Source: Macrostomum hystrix (Eukaryota; Platyhelminthes; Macrostomidae). From it: a DNA stretch of 64,000 bases. The DNA is taken from NCBI GenBank assembly GCA_950097015.1, contig CATNEN010000038.1:23077001-23141000 (forward strand), written 5' to 3'. A program made the position numbers and the translations under genes. Shown here in pieces: positions 13,450-25,489 of the stretch. Position 1 is the first letter of the stretch, and the number at the start of each line of letters is the position of its first letter. The notes under the pieces are model-generated. The model was not told where the DNA came from. It saw only the letters and a list, made by a program, of their open reading frames with translations, and did not search any database.

Positions 13450-16400
13450 CTCTGTCTGTCTGTCTGTCTGTCTGCCAGCAAGTCAAGTCCAGCTGTCAGA
13501 TTTCTCATTGCTAGGTTAAAGCACGCGAGACTCGTGAGCGACTATTTGAGGAGCGCGTGGAGCGAGTCCGCGACCTCACCAAGCGCATCGACGAAGTGAA
13601 GCGCGAGAGGCACCGGCTGCTAGAGGAGCGACGCTGCCTGCTGGAGCTGCGAATGAGTCGCGCAGAAGCTAAACGACAGGCGGCACTCGAGGAAAAGGTT
13701 ATTTAAAGGCTTTCTTGACACACATTCTGTTATTCTCTGACACATTCTGTTATTCTCTGACACATTCTGTTATTCTCTAACACCTTTCACTCTCCAACGC
13801 AAAAAAACTTGCAGATCCGCAAGGCTCACGACGAGGAGACGAAAGGTCGCGAGATCCAATTTATCCAGAGCCTTGGGGCTGAGCAGCGCCAGGCGGACAT
13901 TGCTGCTAAGCACGCTGAGAGCGAGCAGCGTCTAGCCGAACAGGAAAAGCTCCGGCGTCGACGCAGCGAAATCAACGCCGAGCGCGAAGCGGCAGCCGAA
14001 ATTCGACGTCGAAATATTGAAGAGATTCGATTGGCTAGACTAGCTAGTCAACAGGTGCGAATTCTGTTTTTGGGATTCTTAGAAAAGGGATATTATAATT
14101 TTTTTAATTTGGAATTTAGGATCTTAGGATTCTTAGAATCTGGATCTTAATATTTTTATAAATAGCATCTAAGGACTCTTGCGATTATTAGAACTAGGAT
14201 CTTTAGACTATTATAATTAGAATCCTTAGATTGTTATAATTAGGATCTTTAGATTATTATAATTAGGATCTTATGACTATTAGAATTAAGATCTTAGGGA
14301 TTAGGAATTAGGATACTCAACGCTATAGCTATCGCTGCTTGTTCAATTGCTAATTCTTGTCGTGATTTTTTTAATACAGGAACGCCGAGCTTGTAAAGAG
14401 CGAGAAATTGCTGAGAAGCGCGAAGCTGCAGCGGCTGAGCGAGCTCGGAGTCGCACCGAGCGGGAGGAGAAGCGACAGCAGTTGCACAGCCAGCTGGAAG
14501 AGGAGCATATGCGCAGCATCACCCAGCTCAAAGATCGGATCGAGCGAAGGCAAGCTGATACTCAACGGAGGCATGCCGAGCAACTCAAAGGTTGTGTATG
14601 CTGGATCTGTAGCTTCTGAGGTTTTGGGATCTGTAGCTTCTGTGGTTTGGGGATCTGTAGCTTCTGAGGTTTAGGGATCTGTAGCTTCTGTGGTTTGGGG
14701 ATCTGTAGCTTCTGTGGTTTGGGGATCTGTAGCTTCTTGGGTTTAGGGATCTGTAGCTTCTGGGGTTTAGGGATCTGTAGCTTCTGTGGTTTGGGGATCT
14801 GTAGCTTCTGTGGTTTGGGGATCTGTAGCTTCTTGGGTTTAGGGATCTGTAGCTTCTGGGGTTTAGGGATCTGTAGCTTCTGTGGTTTGGGGATCTGTAG
14901 CTTCTGTGGTTTGGGGATCTGTAGCTTCTGGGGTTTAGGGATCTGTAGCTTCTGTGGTTTAGGGATCTGTAGCTTCTGGGGTTTAGGGATCTGTAGCTTC
15001 TGTGGTTTGGGGATCTGTAGCTTCTGTGGTTTGGGGATCTGTAGCTTCTTGGGTTTAGGGATCTGTAGCTTCTGGGGTTTAGGGATCTGTAGCTTCTGTG
15101 GTTTGGGGATCTGTAGCTTTTGGGGTTTAGGGATCTGTAGCTTCTGTGGTTTGGGTATCTGTAGCTTCTGTGGTTTGGGGATCTGTAGCTTCTTGGGTTT
15201 AGGGATCTGTAGCTTCTGGGGTTTAGGGATCTGTAGCTTCTGTGGTTTGGGGATCTGTAGCTTCTGTGGTTTGGGGATCTGTAGCTTCTTGGGTTTAGGG
15301 ATCTGTAGCTTCTGGGGTTTAGGGATCTGTAGCTTCTGTGGTTTGGGGATCTGTAGCTTCTGTGGTTTGGGGATCTGTAGCTTCTGGGGTTTAGGGATCT
15401 GTAGCTTCTGTGGTTTAGGGATCTGTAGCTTCTGGGGTTTAGGGATCTGTAGCTTCTGTGGTTTGGGGATCTGTAGCTTCTGTGGTTTGGGGATCTGTAG
15501 CTTCTTGGGTTTAGGGATCTGTAGCTTCTGGGGTTTAGGGATCTGTAGCTTCTGTGGTTTGGGGATCTGTAGCTTTTGGGGTTTAGGGATCTGTAGCTTC
15601 TGTGGTTTGGGTATCTGTAGCTTCTGCGGTTTGGGGATCTGTAGCTTCTGGGGTTTGGGGATCTGTAGCTTCTGGGGTTTAGGGATCTGTAACTTCTGTG
15701 GTTTGGGGATCTGTAGCTTCTGGGGTTTAGGGATCTGTAGCTTCTGTGGTTTGGGGATCTGTAGCTTCTGTGGTTTAGGATCTGTAGCTTCTTGGGTTTA
15801 GGGATCTGTAGCTTCTGAGTGGTTTAGGATCTGTAGCTTCTGAGTGGTTTAGGATCTGTAGCTTCTGAGTGGTTTAGGATCTGTAGCTTCTGAGTGGTTT
15901 GGGATCTGTAGCTTCTGAGTGGTTTGGGATCTGTAGCTTCTGAGTGGTTTGGGATCTGTAGCTTCTGAGTGGTTTGGGATCTGTAGCTTCTGAGTGGTTT
16001 AGGATCTGTAGCTTCTGAGTGGTTTAGGATCTGTAGCTTCTGAGTGGTTTGGGATCTGTAGCTTCTGAGTGGTTTAGGATCTGTAGCTTCTGAGTGGTTT
16101 GGGATCTGTAGCTTCTGAGTGGTTTAGGATCTGTAGCTTCTGAGTGGTTTAGGATCTGTAGCTTCTGAGTGGTTTGGGATCTGTAGCTTCTGAGTGGTTT
16201 GGGATCTGTAGCTTCTGAGTGGTTTGGGATCTGTAGCTTCTGAGTGGTTTGGGATCTGTAGCTTCTGAGTGGTTTGGGATCTGTAACTTCTGTGGTTTGG
16301 GGATCTGTAGCTTCTGGGGTTTAGGGATCTGTAGCTTCTGTGGTTTGGGGATCTGTAGCTTCTGTGGTTTAGGATCTGTAGCTTCTTGGGTTTAGGGATC

Positions 16401-19400
16401 TGTAGCTTCTGAGTGGTTTAGGATCTGTAGCTTCTGAGTGGTTTAGGATCTGTAGCTTCTGAGTGGTTTGGGATCTGTAGCTTCTGAGTGGTTTAGGATC
16501 TGTAGCTTCTGAGTGGTTTGGGATCTGTAGCTTCTGAGTGGTTTAGGATCTGTAGCTTCTGAGTGGTTTAGGATCTGTAGCTTCTGAGTGGTTTAGGATC
16601 TGTAGCTTCTGAGTGGTTTAGGATCTGTAGCTTCTGAGTGGTTTGGGATCTGTAGCTTCTGAGTGGTTTAGGATCTGTAGCTTCTGAGTGGTTTGGGATC
16701 TGTAGCTTCTGAGTGGTTTAGGATCTGTAGCTTCTGAGTGGTTTAGGATCTGTAGCTTCTGAGTGGTTTAGGATCTGTAGCTTCTGAGTGGTTTGGGATC
16801 TGTAGCTTCTGAGTGGTTTGGGATCTGTAGCTTCTGAGTGGTTTGGGATCTGTAGCTTCTGAGTGGTTTGGGATCTGTAGCTTCTGAGTGGTTTAGGATC
16901 TGTAGCTTCTGAGTGGTTTGGGATCTGTAGCTTCTGAGTGGTTTGGGATCTGTAGCTTCTGAGTGGTTTGGGATCTGTAGCTTCTGAGTGGTTTGGGATC
17001 TGTAGCTTCTGAGTGGTTTGGGATCTGTAGCTTCTGAGTGGTTTGGGATCTGTAGCTTCTGAGTGGTTTGGGATCTGTAGCTTTTGTGTTTGTCTATTCT
17101 GTTACAGGCATCTCAAGACGAGCCTTCGATCTGAGCATACTGCGGCATTCGTCCGCTCGCGACGAGTCGCCCTCAGCGCCGCCAGCGAGGCCTTATCCGC
17201 GTGCTCAGTACTGCTCAGCCTGCCGAGTACTAATACGATCAGAGGTCGAGCTCAAAGCCCACCTGCGCTCCAGGTCACACCTATCGGGCCTTCGCGAAGC
17301 CGAAGCCGACACAGACGCCGACGCTTACAATCTGGCGCACATTGTCGACGCCCCGGCGCCCGAATCTGGCGCCGGGGTTGGCACCAACGCCAGCTATGCT
17401 AAAGCGTTGCGGAAGCGAGCTAGAAAGCTGAGGCAGAAATTTTCAAATAAGGCGCGCGAATTTCAACAGCAACTGCAGGCGTTCGATAGCGGCTCTCCTA
17501 GCACCACAGCCGTGCCTAAATGGCTGCGCGAGATTAAACGACTGCTGACTCTGTCCAATGTGTCTTCGTCTGGTACGAATGGTAACTGCTCAGCCGCTGC
17601 AGCAGCTAGCTGGGTTCCTACCCGGTCTACGGCGCTAGATCGTGCGCTTAACGAAGGTCTGAGGTTCGCGTCGCAGCAATTTTATCAAGAACAGCAACAG
17701 CAACAGCAGGAGGAGCAGGTCATGCCCTGGTCGGAGGTTGAGGGTACGGCTACTCTAGCTCAACTACTTGAACAGCGACTGCCGGATCGTAGCTTGGCAC
17801 TGTGCCAACAACTGCTGTGCATTCAAATAGCCAGGTGAGTGGAAAGCTAGCTTTTTAAGCCTATGGACTAGCTTTTTTTGGCTGGTTTGAAAGCGTGTGA
17901 TTTTAGAATTGGCATCTTGGGATTCTTAGAATTCGGGTCTTAAGATGCTTAGAATTGGAGGTCTTGGGATTCTTAGAATTGGTATCTTGTGATTCTTAGA
18001 ATTGGCGTCTTGGGATTCTTAGAATTGGTATCTTGGGATTCTTAGAATTGGTATCTTGTGATTCTTAGAATTGGGGTCTTGAGATTCTTAGAGTTTGAGT
18101 CTTGCGATTCTTGGAATTTAGGATCTTGGGATTCTTAGAATTGGTATCTTGTGATTCTTAGAATTGGGGTCTTGAGATTCTTAGAATTGGGGTCTTGGGA
18201 TTCTTAGAATTGGGGTCTTGAGATTCTTAGAATTGTGGTTTTGGGATTCTTAGAATTGGGGTCTTGGGATTCTTAGAATTCGGGTCTTAAGATGCTTAGA
18301 ATTGGAGGTCTTGGGATTCTTAGAATTGGTATCTTGTGATTCTTAGAATTGGCGTCTTGGGATTCTTAGAATTGGCGTCTTGGGATTCTTAGAATTGGTA
18401 TCTTGGGATTCTTAGAATTGGGGTCTTGGGATTCTTAGAATTGGTATCTTGTGATTCTTAGAATTGGTATCTTGTGATTCTTAGAATTGGTATCTTGGGA
18501 TTCTTAGAATTGGCGTCTTGGGATTCTTTGAATTGGTATCTTGTGATTCTTTGAATTGGTATCTTGGGATTCTTAGAATTGGTATCTTGTGATTCTTAGA
18601 ATTGGGGTCTTGAGATTCTTAGAATTGGGGTCTTGGGATTCTTAGAATTGGCGTCTTGGGATTCTTAGAATTCGGGTCTTAAGATGCTTAGAATTGGAGG
18701 TCTTGGGATTCTTAGAATTGGTATCTTGTGATTCTTAGAATTGGCGTCTTGGGATTCTTAGAATTGGTATCTTGGGATTCTTAGAATTGGTATCTTGTGA
18801 TTCTTAGAATTGGGGTCTTGAGATTCTTAGAGTTTGAGTCTTGCGATTCTTGGAATTTAGGATCTTGGGATTCTTAGAATTGGTATCTTGTGATTCTTAG
18901 AATTGGGGTCTTGAGATTCTTAGAATTGGGGTCTTGGGATTCTTAGAATTGGGGTCTTGAGATTCTTAGAATTGTGGTTTTGGGATTCTTAGAATTGGGG
19001 TCTTGGGATTCTTAGAATTCGGGTCTTAAGATGCTTAGAATTGGAGGTCTTGGGATTCTTAGAATTGGTATCTTGTGATTCTTAGAATTGGCGTCTTGGG
19101 ATTCTTAGAATTGGCGTCTTGGGATTCTTAGAATTGGTATCTTGGGATTCTTAGAATTGGGGTCTTGGGATTCTTAGAATTGGTATCTTGTGATTCTTAG
19201 AATTGGTATCTTGTGATTCTTAGAATTGGTATCTTGGGATTCTTAGAATTGGCGTCTTGGGATTCTTTGAATTGGTATCTTGTGATTCTTTGAATTGGTA
19301 TCTTGGGATTCTTAGAATTGGTATCTTGTGATTCTTAGAATTGGGGTCTTGAGATTCTTAGAATTGGGGTCTTGGGATTCTTAGAATTGGCGTCTTGGGA

Positions 19401-22068
19401 TTCTTTGAATTCGGGTCTTAAGATGTTTAGAATTGGAGGTCTTGGGATTCTTAGAATTGGTATCTTGTGATTCTTAGAATTGGCGTCTTGGGATTCTTAG
19501 AATTGGTATCTTGGGATTCTTAGAATTGGTATCTTGGGATTCTTAGAATTGGCGTCTTGGGATTCTTTGAATTGGCGTCTTGGGATTCTTAGAATTGGTA
19601 TCTTGTGATTCTTAGAATTGGGGTCTTGGGATTCTTAGAATTGGGGTCTTGGGATTCTTAGAGTTTGAGTCTTGGGATTCTTGGAATTTAGGATCTTGGG
19701 ATTCTTAGGATTGGGGTCCTGGGATTCTTAGAATTGGGGTCTTGGGATTCTTAGAATTGGGGTCTTGGGATTCTTAGAGTTTGAGTCTTGGGATTCTTGG
19801 AATTTAGGATCTTGGGATTCTTAGGATTGGGGTCCTGGGATTCTTAGAATTGGGGTCTTGGGATTCTTAGAATTTGGGATCTTGGGATTCTTTGAATTGG
19901 GGTCTTGGGATTCTTAAATTGGGGTCTTGGGACTCTTGGAATTTGGGATCTTGGGATTCTTAGTATTTGGGATCCTGGGATTCTTAGAATTGGTTTATTT
20001 CTAGAAATTCGATCTTGGGATTTAGGTATTTAGCTGGTGAAGCAGAAATTTCTATACTGGGGAAATTTATTTATGGTCTGAATGTGGCACAAGTATGTTT
20101 ATTTGTTAAATCGAAGTAAAAATCACGTGAATTCGGCCCCACCAATCTGCACTTACCTCAGAAGTGCCAAGTGCGCCAAATACTTGCTGATGTCAGGCCG
20201 GGCGCCAGCGCTGCTTGACCTTCTTGGCCGCCTGCCAGACAACCTGGTTCCTGTACTCACCCAGCTGTTTCATCAGCTGCCTAGGGCCAGCCTATCGGAG
20301 AAGCCGACCGTTGGCGGCCTTGGCGCCCAAGATCTGCTAGCCTACCTGCTGTGCTCAGGCGCAATGGACTCACTGGCTGGCCTATTGCAAGCCGCTAGCG
20401 GTGCCAAGCCGCATTCGCCGCAGCAGCTGTCTGGCGCTCTGGGCCTGATGCGGGCGCTTCTAGAAGCCGGACTGCACGAGATGGAACTATTGACCCAGCT
20501 GACGCAGGTGAGGAATTCAATTCGGGTTTCTATGGCGTTGCTATGGGCGCTATCTTAGTATCTAGGGTAGCGACTCGTATAATATAACTTGCTTTGAAGT
20601 TTAGATGCGAAACAAACTTAAAGTTATAACGAATAACCATGGTTGCTGAGGCGTTGCTAAGGTGTCATATTGGTTGCTATAAGCGTCAAACTAGGAGTCG
20701 TAAATTATTTTTTGCATTTAACCAAATTCTTTTTTTGTCGGATTCGGTCTGAGGCCGCATTGGTTGCTACGATTTATTTAACATTATATTGTTACTACGG
20801 TTTTAAAATGCAATATTAAATGAAATAACAAGTACTGCATAGTTGCTGTCGTTGCTACGGTATAGTATTGGTCGCCATGGGATCGTATTTGTTTCTATGG
20901 GATAGTAATTTTTGCCATTCGATCGTAGTTGTTGCCATGGGATAGTAATTATTGGCATGATAGTAATTGTTGCTATGGGGTAGAAATTGTTGCTATGGGG
21001 TAGAAATTGTTGCTATGGAATAGTATAGTTTGCTATTGGATAATATTGGTTGCTATGGGATAGTAATTGTTGCTATGGGATAGTATAGTTTGCTATTGGA
21101 TAATATTGGTTGCTATGGGATAGTAATTGTTGCTATGGGATAGAAATTGTTGCTATGGGATAGAAATTGTTGCTATAGAATCGTATAGTTTGCTATTGGA
21201 TAATATTGGTTGCTATGGGATAGTAATTAGTGCCATGGGATAATATTGGTTGCTATGGGATAGTGTTGGTTGCTATGGCGTAGCTTAGCTACAGTGCTGC
21301 TTTAGGAAAATACTCGATTACGTAGTTGCTTGGTAAAGACAGATGTCTTGTATTTCTGCATACCTTTTAAATGTTGTATCCTCACCGCAGGCGCTGATTC
21401 CTCTTCTGTACTCGCTGCTGCTGCAACCGCCAGCCGGCTCTAGTCCTGATTGGTCCTTAGTAGGGCCCGCCATGCGCCTGCTTCGCTCACTATTATTAGC
21501 CGGTGGCAAGAATCTAGTCGTCGACTGTTGTTTATCCGACGATGTACTGAGCCTGGAGCTGCGTCACATTGCCGCGTGCGTCCTGCGCTCGCCTGAGGCC
21601 TGTCCGCAGCCAGACTATCTGCTCCACCCCCTACTGGACTGTTTGGCCATTGTAGCTAGCCTAGGCGGTCCGGACGGCCAGACCTGCGCCCAATCGGGGC
21701 CGTCGCCGACTGTGCTTCAATTATTAGCTAAGCTGCCGTTTCGTTACTTTACAGAGCCCAGCCTACGCACTGTACTATTCCCAGCTGTCCTAGCCTGCAC
21801 TATTAACAATTTGGCTCATTTGAGAATTCTTGCCCAAGATTTGTCGCCTAGAATGGTGATAGCCTTCCTGGATTCTCTGCCGAATTCCACTGCGGATTCT
21901 GCTACTGTTAGTAGTGGCATTGCATCCGAATCGGCCAGAGTGCTAGATCTGGTTGTTCCAAAGGCTATCTTCAATGAGATCAGAGCCTACTATGCGGATT
22001 TTCTGCTGCAGCAGTCTTCTGCTCCTGTCTCCACACCTGCTTCTTCAGTCGCTGTGCCAGTTGTTTAA
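9864..22068 (+). CDS. SCAPER: SCAPER (S-phase cyclin A-associated protein in the ER) homologue, ten exons
   Basis: Exons: 9864-10301, 10569-10889, 11192-11919, 13114-13417, 13515-13697, 13815-14054, 14380-14590, 17108-17834, 20162-20507, 21391-22068. They join in frame to about 1391 aa, close to the roughly 1400 aa of vertebrate SCAPER, which is known as a cyclin A/CDK2-associated, ER- and cilium-linked protein. Family landmarks in order: an N-terminal EEGTNARNLLKFNVP after a polyQ and Ser/Ala-rich leader; RERYWALLLENLKRTIDEIY; SWADKVRASL; HIHDKLSAWRRG; a long charged coiled coil (exons 4-7); a C2H2-type zinc finger, CSACRVLIRSEVELKAHLRS followed by RSH (about residues 843-865); and a helical armadillo-like C-terminal half. 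All nine introns are GT-AG. ATG 9864 was chosen because the sequence before it is not SCAPER-like; the true start could differ. It looks intact, with GC-richer exons and repeat-filled introns. Confidence 0.92.
10330..10465 (-). mobile_element. Degenerate family-1 SINE fragment in SCAPER intron 1
   Basis: Contains the reversed tRNA-like head (GAGAATCGAACCACTGACCTT) and a decayed CCTGTCTAAAGGATTC body element. Too diverged for exact boundaries. Confidence 0.45.
10895..11182. repeat. 26-27-bp minisatellite in SCAPER intron 2
   Basis: Pyrimidine-rich units TCCAATCCCGATCCTCCTA followed by ACCCGCTG, ACCCCCTG or GCCCCTG. The array fills the intron almost to the acceptor (CCATCCTCCAG, AG at 11190-11191). 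Confidence 0.93.
11955..13100. repeat. 16-bp pyrimidine-rich minisatellite in SCAPER intron 3
   Basis: About 70 tandem units CTGTCTCATCTCCCTC with variants (CTACCTC, CTACATC, CACCTCC). It ends about 13 bp before the acceptor TTTACTTTCCTCAG, so the whole intron is an extended polypyrimidine tract. The long open frames here are a 48-bp periodicity, not protein. Confidence 0.96.
13418..13480. repeat. (TGTC)n microsatellite at the donor of SCAPER intron 4
   Basis: A tetranucleotide run starts at the exon-intron junction itself (AAACAG|GTCTGTCTGTC), so the repeat supplies the splice donor. Confidence 0.9.
13725..13790. repeat. Short 20-bp tandem repeat in SCAPER intron 5
   Basis: Three units of ACACATTCTGTTATTCTCTG, the last diverging into ACACCTTTCACTCTCC near the acceptor. 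Confidence 0.85.
14145..14315. repeat. Irregular AT-rich tandem repeat in SCAPER intron 6
   Basis: Decayed units of about 22 bp built on TTATAATTAGGATCTTTAGA. Boundaries and copy number are uncertain. Confidence 0.6.
14600..17085. repeat. 24/25-bp minisatellite filling SCAPER intron 7
   Basis: About 100 units beginning GGATCTGTAGCTTCTG. Two sub-arrays are seen: a 24-bp form (TGTGGTTTGG or GGGTTTAG after TTC) at about 14600-15830 and again at about 16285-16400, and a 25-bp form (TTCTGAGTGGTTTAGG) elsewhere. It begins about 10 bp after the donor and stops about 20 bp before the acceptor, so this 2.5-kb intron is almost pure repeat. The 24-bp part gives a stop-free 368-codon frame that is not coding. 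Confidence 0.97.
17885..20000. repeat. 23-bp minisatellite in SCAPER intron 8
   Basis: Units GATTCTTAGAATTGG followed by TATCTTGG, GGTCTTGG or CGTCTTGG. A marker unit (TTCGGGTCTTAAGATG) recurs at 17932, 18671 and 19410, exactly 739 bp apart, with a second set at 18279 and 19018. This shows a 739-bp higher-order repeat present about three times. Confidence 0.96.
20860..21275. repeat. 20-bp minisatellite in SCAPER intron 9
   Basis: Units TTGCTATGGGATAGTAATTG with variants (TAGAAATTG, TAATATTGG). The intron is otherwise AT-rich. Confidence 0.92.
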
Positions 22069-22340
22069 TCGATTAAATTGATCATCTGCTCATCGATTTG
22101 AAATCATTCAAACTTGTCATTGAATTTCTCTGTCCGTCCTTTTTTGTTAAGAAAATGTTCTCTTGTTAAAATTTCTTAATTACAATCTGACAGTCGACAT
22201 TCTGACAGTAGAAAATCTGCAACTTTCTAATCGTAAACGATTGCTACAAATGCCAGTCAGTAGGTAGTGGCGCAAATTTATGGTAAAAAATAACTTTTTC
22301 AGCGCTTGAAGGAGGCATTTGACCCTAAAATTGTGTTTTA
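22069..22340. other. SCAPER 3' flank
   Basis: AT-rich sequence after the stop codon, presumably the 3' UTR. An ATTAAA lies a few bases after the stop, but no polyadenylation site can be assigned firmly. Confidence 0.4.
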
Positions 22341-22820
22341 TTTATCAGGGTTAGTGCAGGCCCTGAAGAATTGGTGGTTACGAGGGTAACTTCAGGCCCT
22401 GAAGAATTGGTGGTTACTAGGGGTACTGCAGGCCCTGGATAATTGGTGTTTACCATGGCAACTTCAGGCCCGAAGCATTGGTTGTTACTAGGTAACTTCA
22501 GGCCCTGAAGAATTGGTGGTTACTAGGGCAACTTCAGGCCCGAAGCATTGGTTGTTACTAGGTAACTTCAGGCCCTGAAGAATTGGTGGTTACTAGGGTA
22601 ACTTCAGGCCCGAAGTATTGGTGGTTACTAGGTAACTTCAGGCCCTGAAGTATTGGTGGTTACTAGGTAACTTCAGGCCCTGAAGAATTGGTGGTTACTA
22701 GGTAACTTCAGGCCCTGAAGAATTGGTGGTTACTAGGTAACTTCAGGCCCTGAAGAATTGGTGGTTACTAGGGGTACTGCAGGCCCTGGATAATTGGTGT
22801 TTACCATGGCAACTGCTTTC
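22341..22820. repeat. 36-bp minisatellite
   Basis: Units containing GGCCCTGAAGAATTGGTGG, TTACTAGGGTAA and CTTCA, repeated about 13 times with small deletions (CCCGAAGCATTGG). Confidence 0.92.
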
Positions 22821-23280
22821 CCTGAAGTATCTCCAGGTTGGGTAACGTCCGCCACAAAATGAGTATGAGCTGTGCCACTGTAGATGTACTTTTATGTATA
22901 TAATACAAATTTTTACTACTATTTTACTAATATATATTATCCTGAGCTCTGGCTATGAAGCAACTATCCTTATGCCTCGAGCCATATTTTTGCAAGACTT
23001 CGCGATGCACAATTACAAAAGTACACTTTTTTCAAAAGCTTTCATCGCAAAACTGTTGGCGAAAAATAATTACACGATGCTCTGGTTTGCTTAATTTGCA
23101 ATGTGATTTTTCTTAATCAACATAAAAATTATTCCCCTCTGCTTTAGTTACGACAAATATATTCTGTATTTTTCTGCCCTATCAGCTTATCGGACGGTTA
23201 CGAGTATAATGCTTACGTTGTTTAGTAAATGACTTAGTATATATTCGTTTAACACTTTATTTCTGTGTTTGAAAATATTC
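22821..23280. other. Intergenic DNA, nothing recognised
   Basis: AT-rich unique sequence. A 66-codon frame at 22894-23094 has no supporting features. Confidence 0.4.
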
Positions 23281-23985
23281 CTTATAGGGATCTGCATCCC
23301 ACGTATAGGATCTGTATCCCACGTATAGGGATCTGCATCCGCGTATAGGGATCTGCATCCCGCGTATAGGATCTGCATCCCGCATATAGGATCTGCATCC
23401 CGCGTATAGGGACCTGCATCCCGCGTATAGGATTTGCATCCCGCGTATAGGGACCTGTATCCCACGCATAGGGATCTGTTTCCAGCGTAAAGGGATCTGT
23501 ATCCTACGTATAGGATCTGTATCCCGTGTATAGGGATCTGCATCCTACGTATAAGGATCTGTATCCCGTGTATAGGGATCTGCATCCTACGTATAAGGAT
23601 CTGTATCCTACGTATAGGATCTGTATCCCGCGTATAGGATCTGTATCCCGCGTATAGGGATCTGTATCCCGCGTATAGGGATCTGTATCCCGCGTATAGG
23701 GATCTGTATCCTGCGTATAGGGATCTGTATCGTGCGTATAAGGATCTGTATCCCGCGTATAGGGATCTGTATCCTGCGTATAGGGATCTGTATCCTGCGT
23801 ATAGGGATCTGTATCGTGCGTATAAGGATCTGTATCCCACGCATAGGGATCTGTATCCCGCGTATATGGATCTGTATCGTGCGTGTAAGGATCTGTATCC
23901 CGCGTATAGGGATCTGTATCCCGTGTATAGGGATCTGTATCGTGCGTATAAGGATCTGTATCCCGTGTACAGAAGAACAGTGCTC
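23281..23985. repeat. 21-bp minisatellite
   Basis: About 34 units GGGATCTGTATCCCGCGTAT plus one base, with variants (CTGCATCC, CGTGCGTATAAGG). The period is divisible by three, so both strands have spurious open frames. Confidence 0.95.
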
Positions 23986-24520
23986 CAGTTCGTGATGTAT
24001 ATCCTAGGCGCGGTCCAGATCCCTTAAAGGAATCTGTATATTTAGGGGATGAACGCTAAGCTATTAAGGGATCACTCTGAAGTTTGCATTCCGAATTGGC
24101 TTCTTGAGCACACACGCACAGTACATGCGGATGAAGCTGCACCAATTTCAGTCATAACTCGTCCTACTTAGCTCGTCTCAGTTTTGTTTTCATATCCCAT
24201 GCAAATTGGTCCTGCCTGATGTAGGCTGAATGCAGTTTTTCTGACTCGCCGCCATCGAATCGATGCAATATGATCAATTGTAGCTCGTATGCTCACTGAG
24301 CGCAAAAGATAGAAGCGGTACAGTAAAGCCTAGATTGGCCCAGTTTCTGCATTTAATAATTCTGACTTTATTCTTCCCATCGCGTTTACTCTGACTACAA
24401 GCTCCTCTTCTCTATTTCTCTATTTCTGTTCTTTTCTGGTACAGTTTTTGTATCAGGGTCAAAGTTCGATTCTGGTTTAAATGTTTTCTGAGGGATTTTT
24501 TCTGTGAAAAGCTGAAGGAG
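23986..24520. other. Intergenic DNA, nothing recognised
   Basis: Unique sequence between two minisatellites without a supportable gene. Confidence 0.4.
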
Positions 24521-24925
24521 TGGAATAGTTGGGTAGAGGAGGTAGAGTGGAAGAGGAAGGGTAGGAGAGGTAGAAAGGAAGAGGTAGGGTAGGAGAGGTA
24601 GAAAGGAAGAGGAAGGGTAGGAGAGGTGGAGTGGAAGAGGATGGGTAGGAGAGGTAGAAAGGAAGAGGAAGGGTAGGAGAGGTAGAAAGGAAGAGGAAGG
24701 GTAGGAGAGGTAGAAAGGAAGAGGAAGGGTAGGAGAGGTAGAGTGGAAGGGATAGGGTAGGAGAGATAGAAAGGAAGAGGAAGGGTAGGAGAGGTAGAAA
24801 GGAAGAGGAAGGGTAGGAGAGGTGGAGTGGAAGAGGATGGGTAGGAGAGGTAGAAAGGAAGAGGAAGGGTAGGAGAGGTAGAAAGGAAGAGGTAGGGTAG
24901 GAGAGTTAGATTGTAATAAGATGGG
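24521..24925. repeat. 28-bp purine-rich minisatellite
   Basis: Units GGTAGAAAGGAAGAGGAAGG followed by GTAGGAGA, repeated about 14 times, with a GGTGGAGTGGAAGAGGATGG variant. The strand is almost pure purine. Confidence 0.94.
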
Positions 24926-25489
24926 TAGGAGATGGAAAGTTGAAAATGAGATTGTATTCGACAGTAAAATAGTTTCTGCATGTGTACCGTACCTCTCTGT
25001 TTTTATAGCTTCGCACAGCTAATAGATATAAGAGTGCTCAGTGAGTTTTCGATATAACTTATGCTCGTAATCTCTTGTTTCATATTTTATATTCATGGCC
25101 ATTCCACATGGGTATAAAAGCATCAGCAGCGACTGGAGTGTGTGTGTGGTGTTGGGTGGGAATGCAAATGAGATGTGTCACTTGGGAAAACTTGGCCGTT
25201 GAAATGCGACTAAAACTGCATGAGCAATTGTCCTATAGTCTAGAATCTGATAAAGAATTTATTGGCTATGCAAATTCGCAACGTTGGCCCGAAGTGGAAA
25301 ACGTTGTCTGTTTCGACTGCTTGTTATTAGGACGATCTGATCCCACTGTTTGTCCATGGGAGTTACTGAATACGAGTATTATCTAATATTGTAACCAAGA
25401 ATATACGAGTACTAGAATGTGAATGAGCTATAGTGCTTTACTGTGATTTACGAGTATACTCGAAAATTACGTAATTAAAGGTCGAATGC
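24926..25489. other. Intergenic DNA with one orphan open frame
   Basis: Holds an open frame at about 25075-25386 (plus) with a relatively complex C-terminal half (EMRLKLHEQLSYSLESDKEF). It has no ATG at its 5' end, no recognisable domain and no flanking splice support, so I do not call it a gene. Confidence 0.3.

Noticed and set aside
11945-13519. Long open frames (up to 524 codons) over SCAPER intron 3
   Set aside because: Produced by the 16-bp period (48 bp for three units) in all frames; only 13114-13417 is a real exon.
14695-15801. 368-codon frame of an eight-residue repeat (GICSFCGL)
   Set aside because: A 24-bp minisatellite within an intron; the frame ends where the unit length changes to 25 bp.
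23187-24981. Antisense and sense frames over the 21-bp and 28-bp arrays
   Set aside because: Pure repeat translation without any unique domain.
25075-25386. 103-codon orphan frame
   Set aside because: No ATG at the open start, no domain, no splice or paralogue support; noted only as part of the intergenic description.
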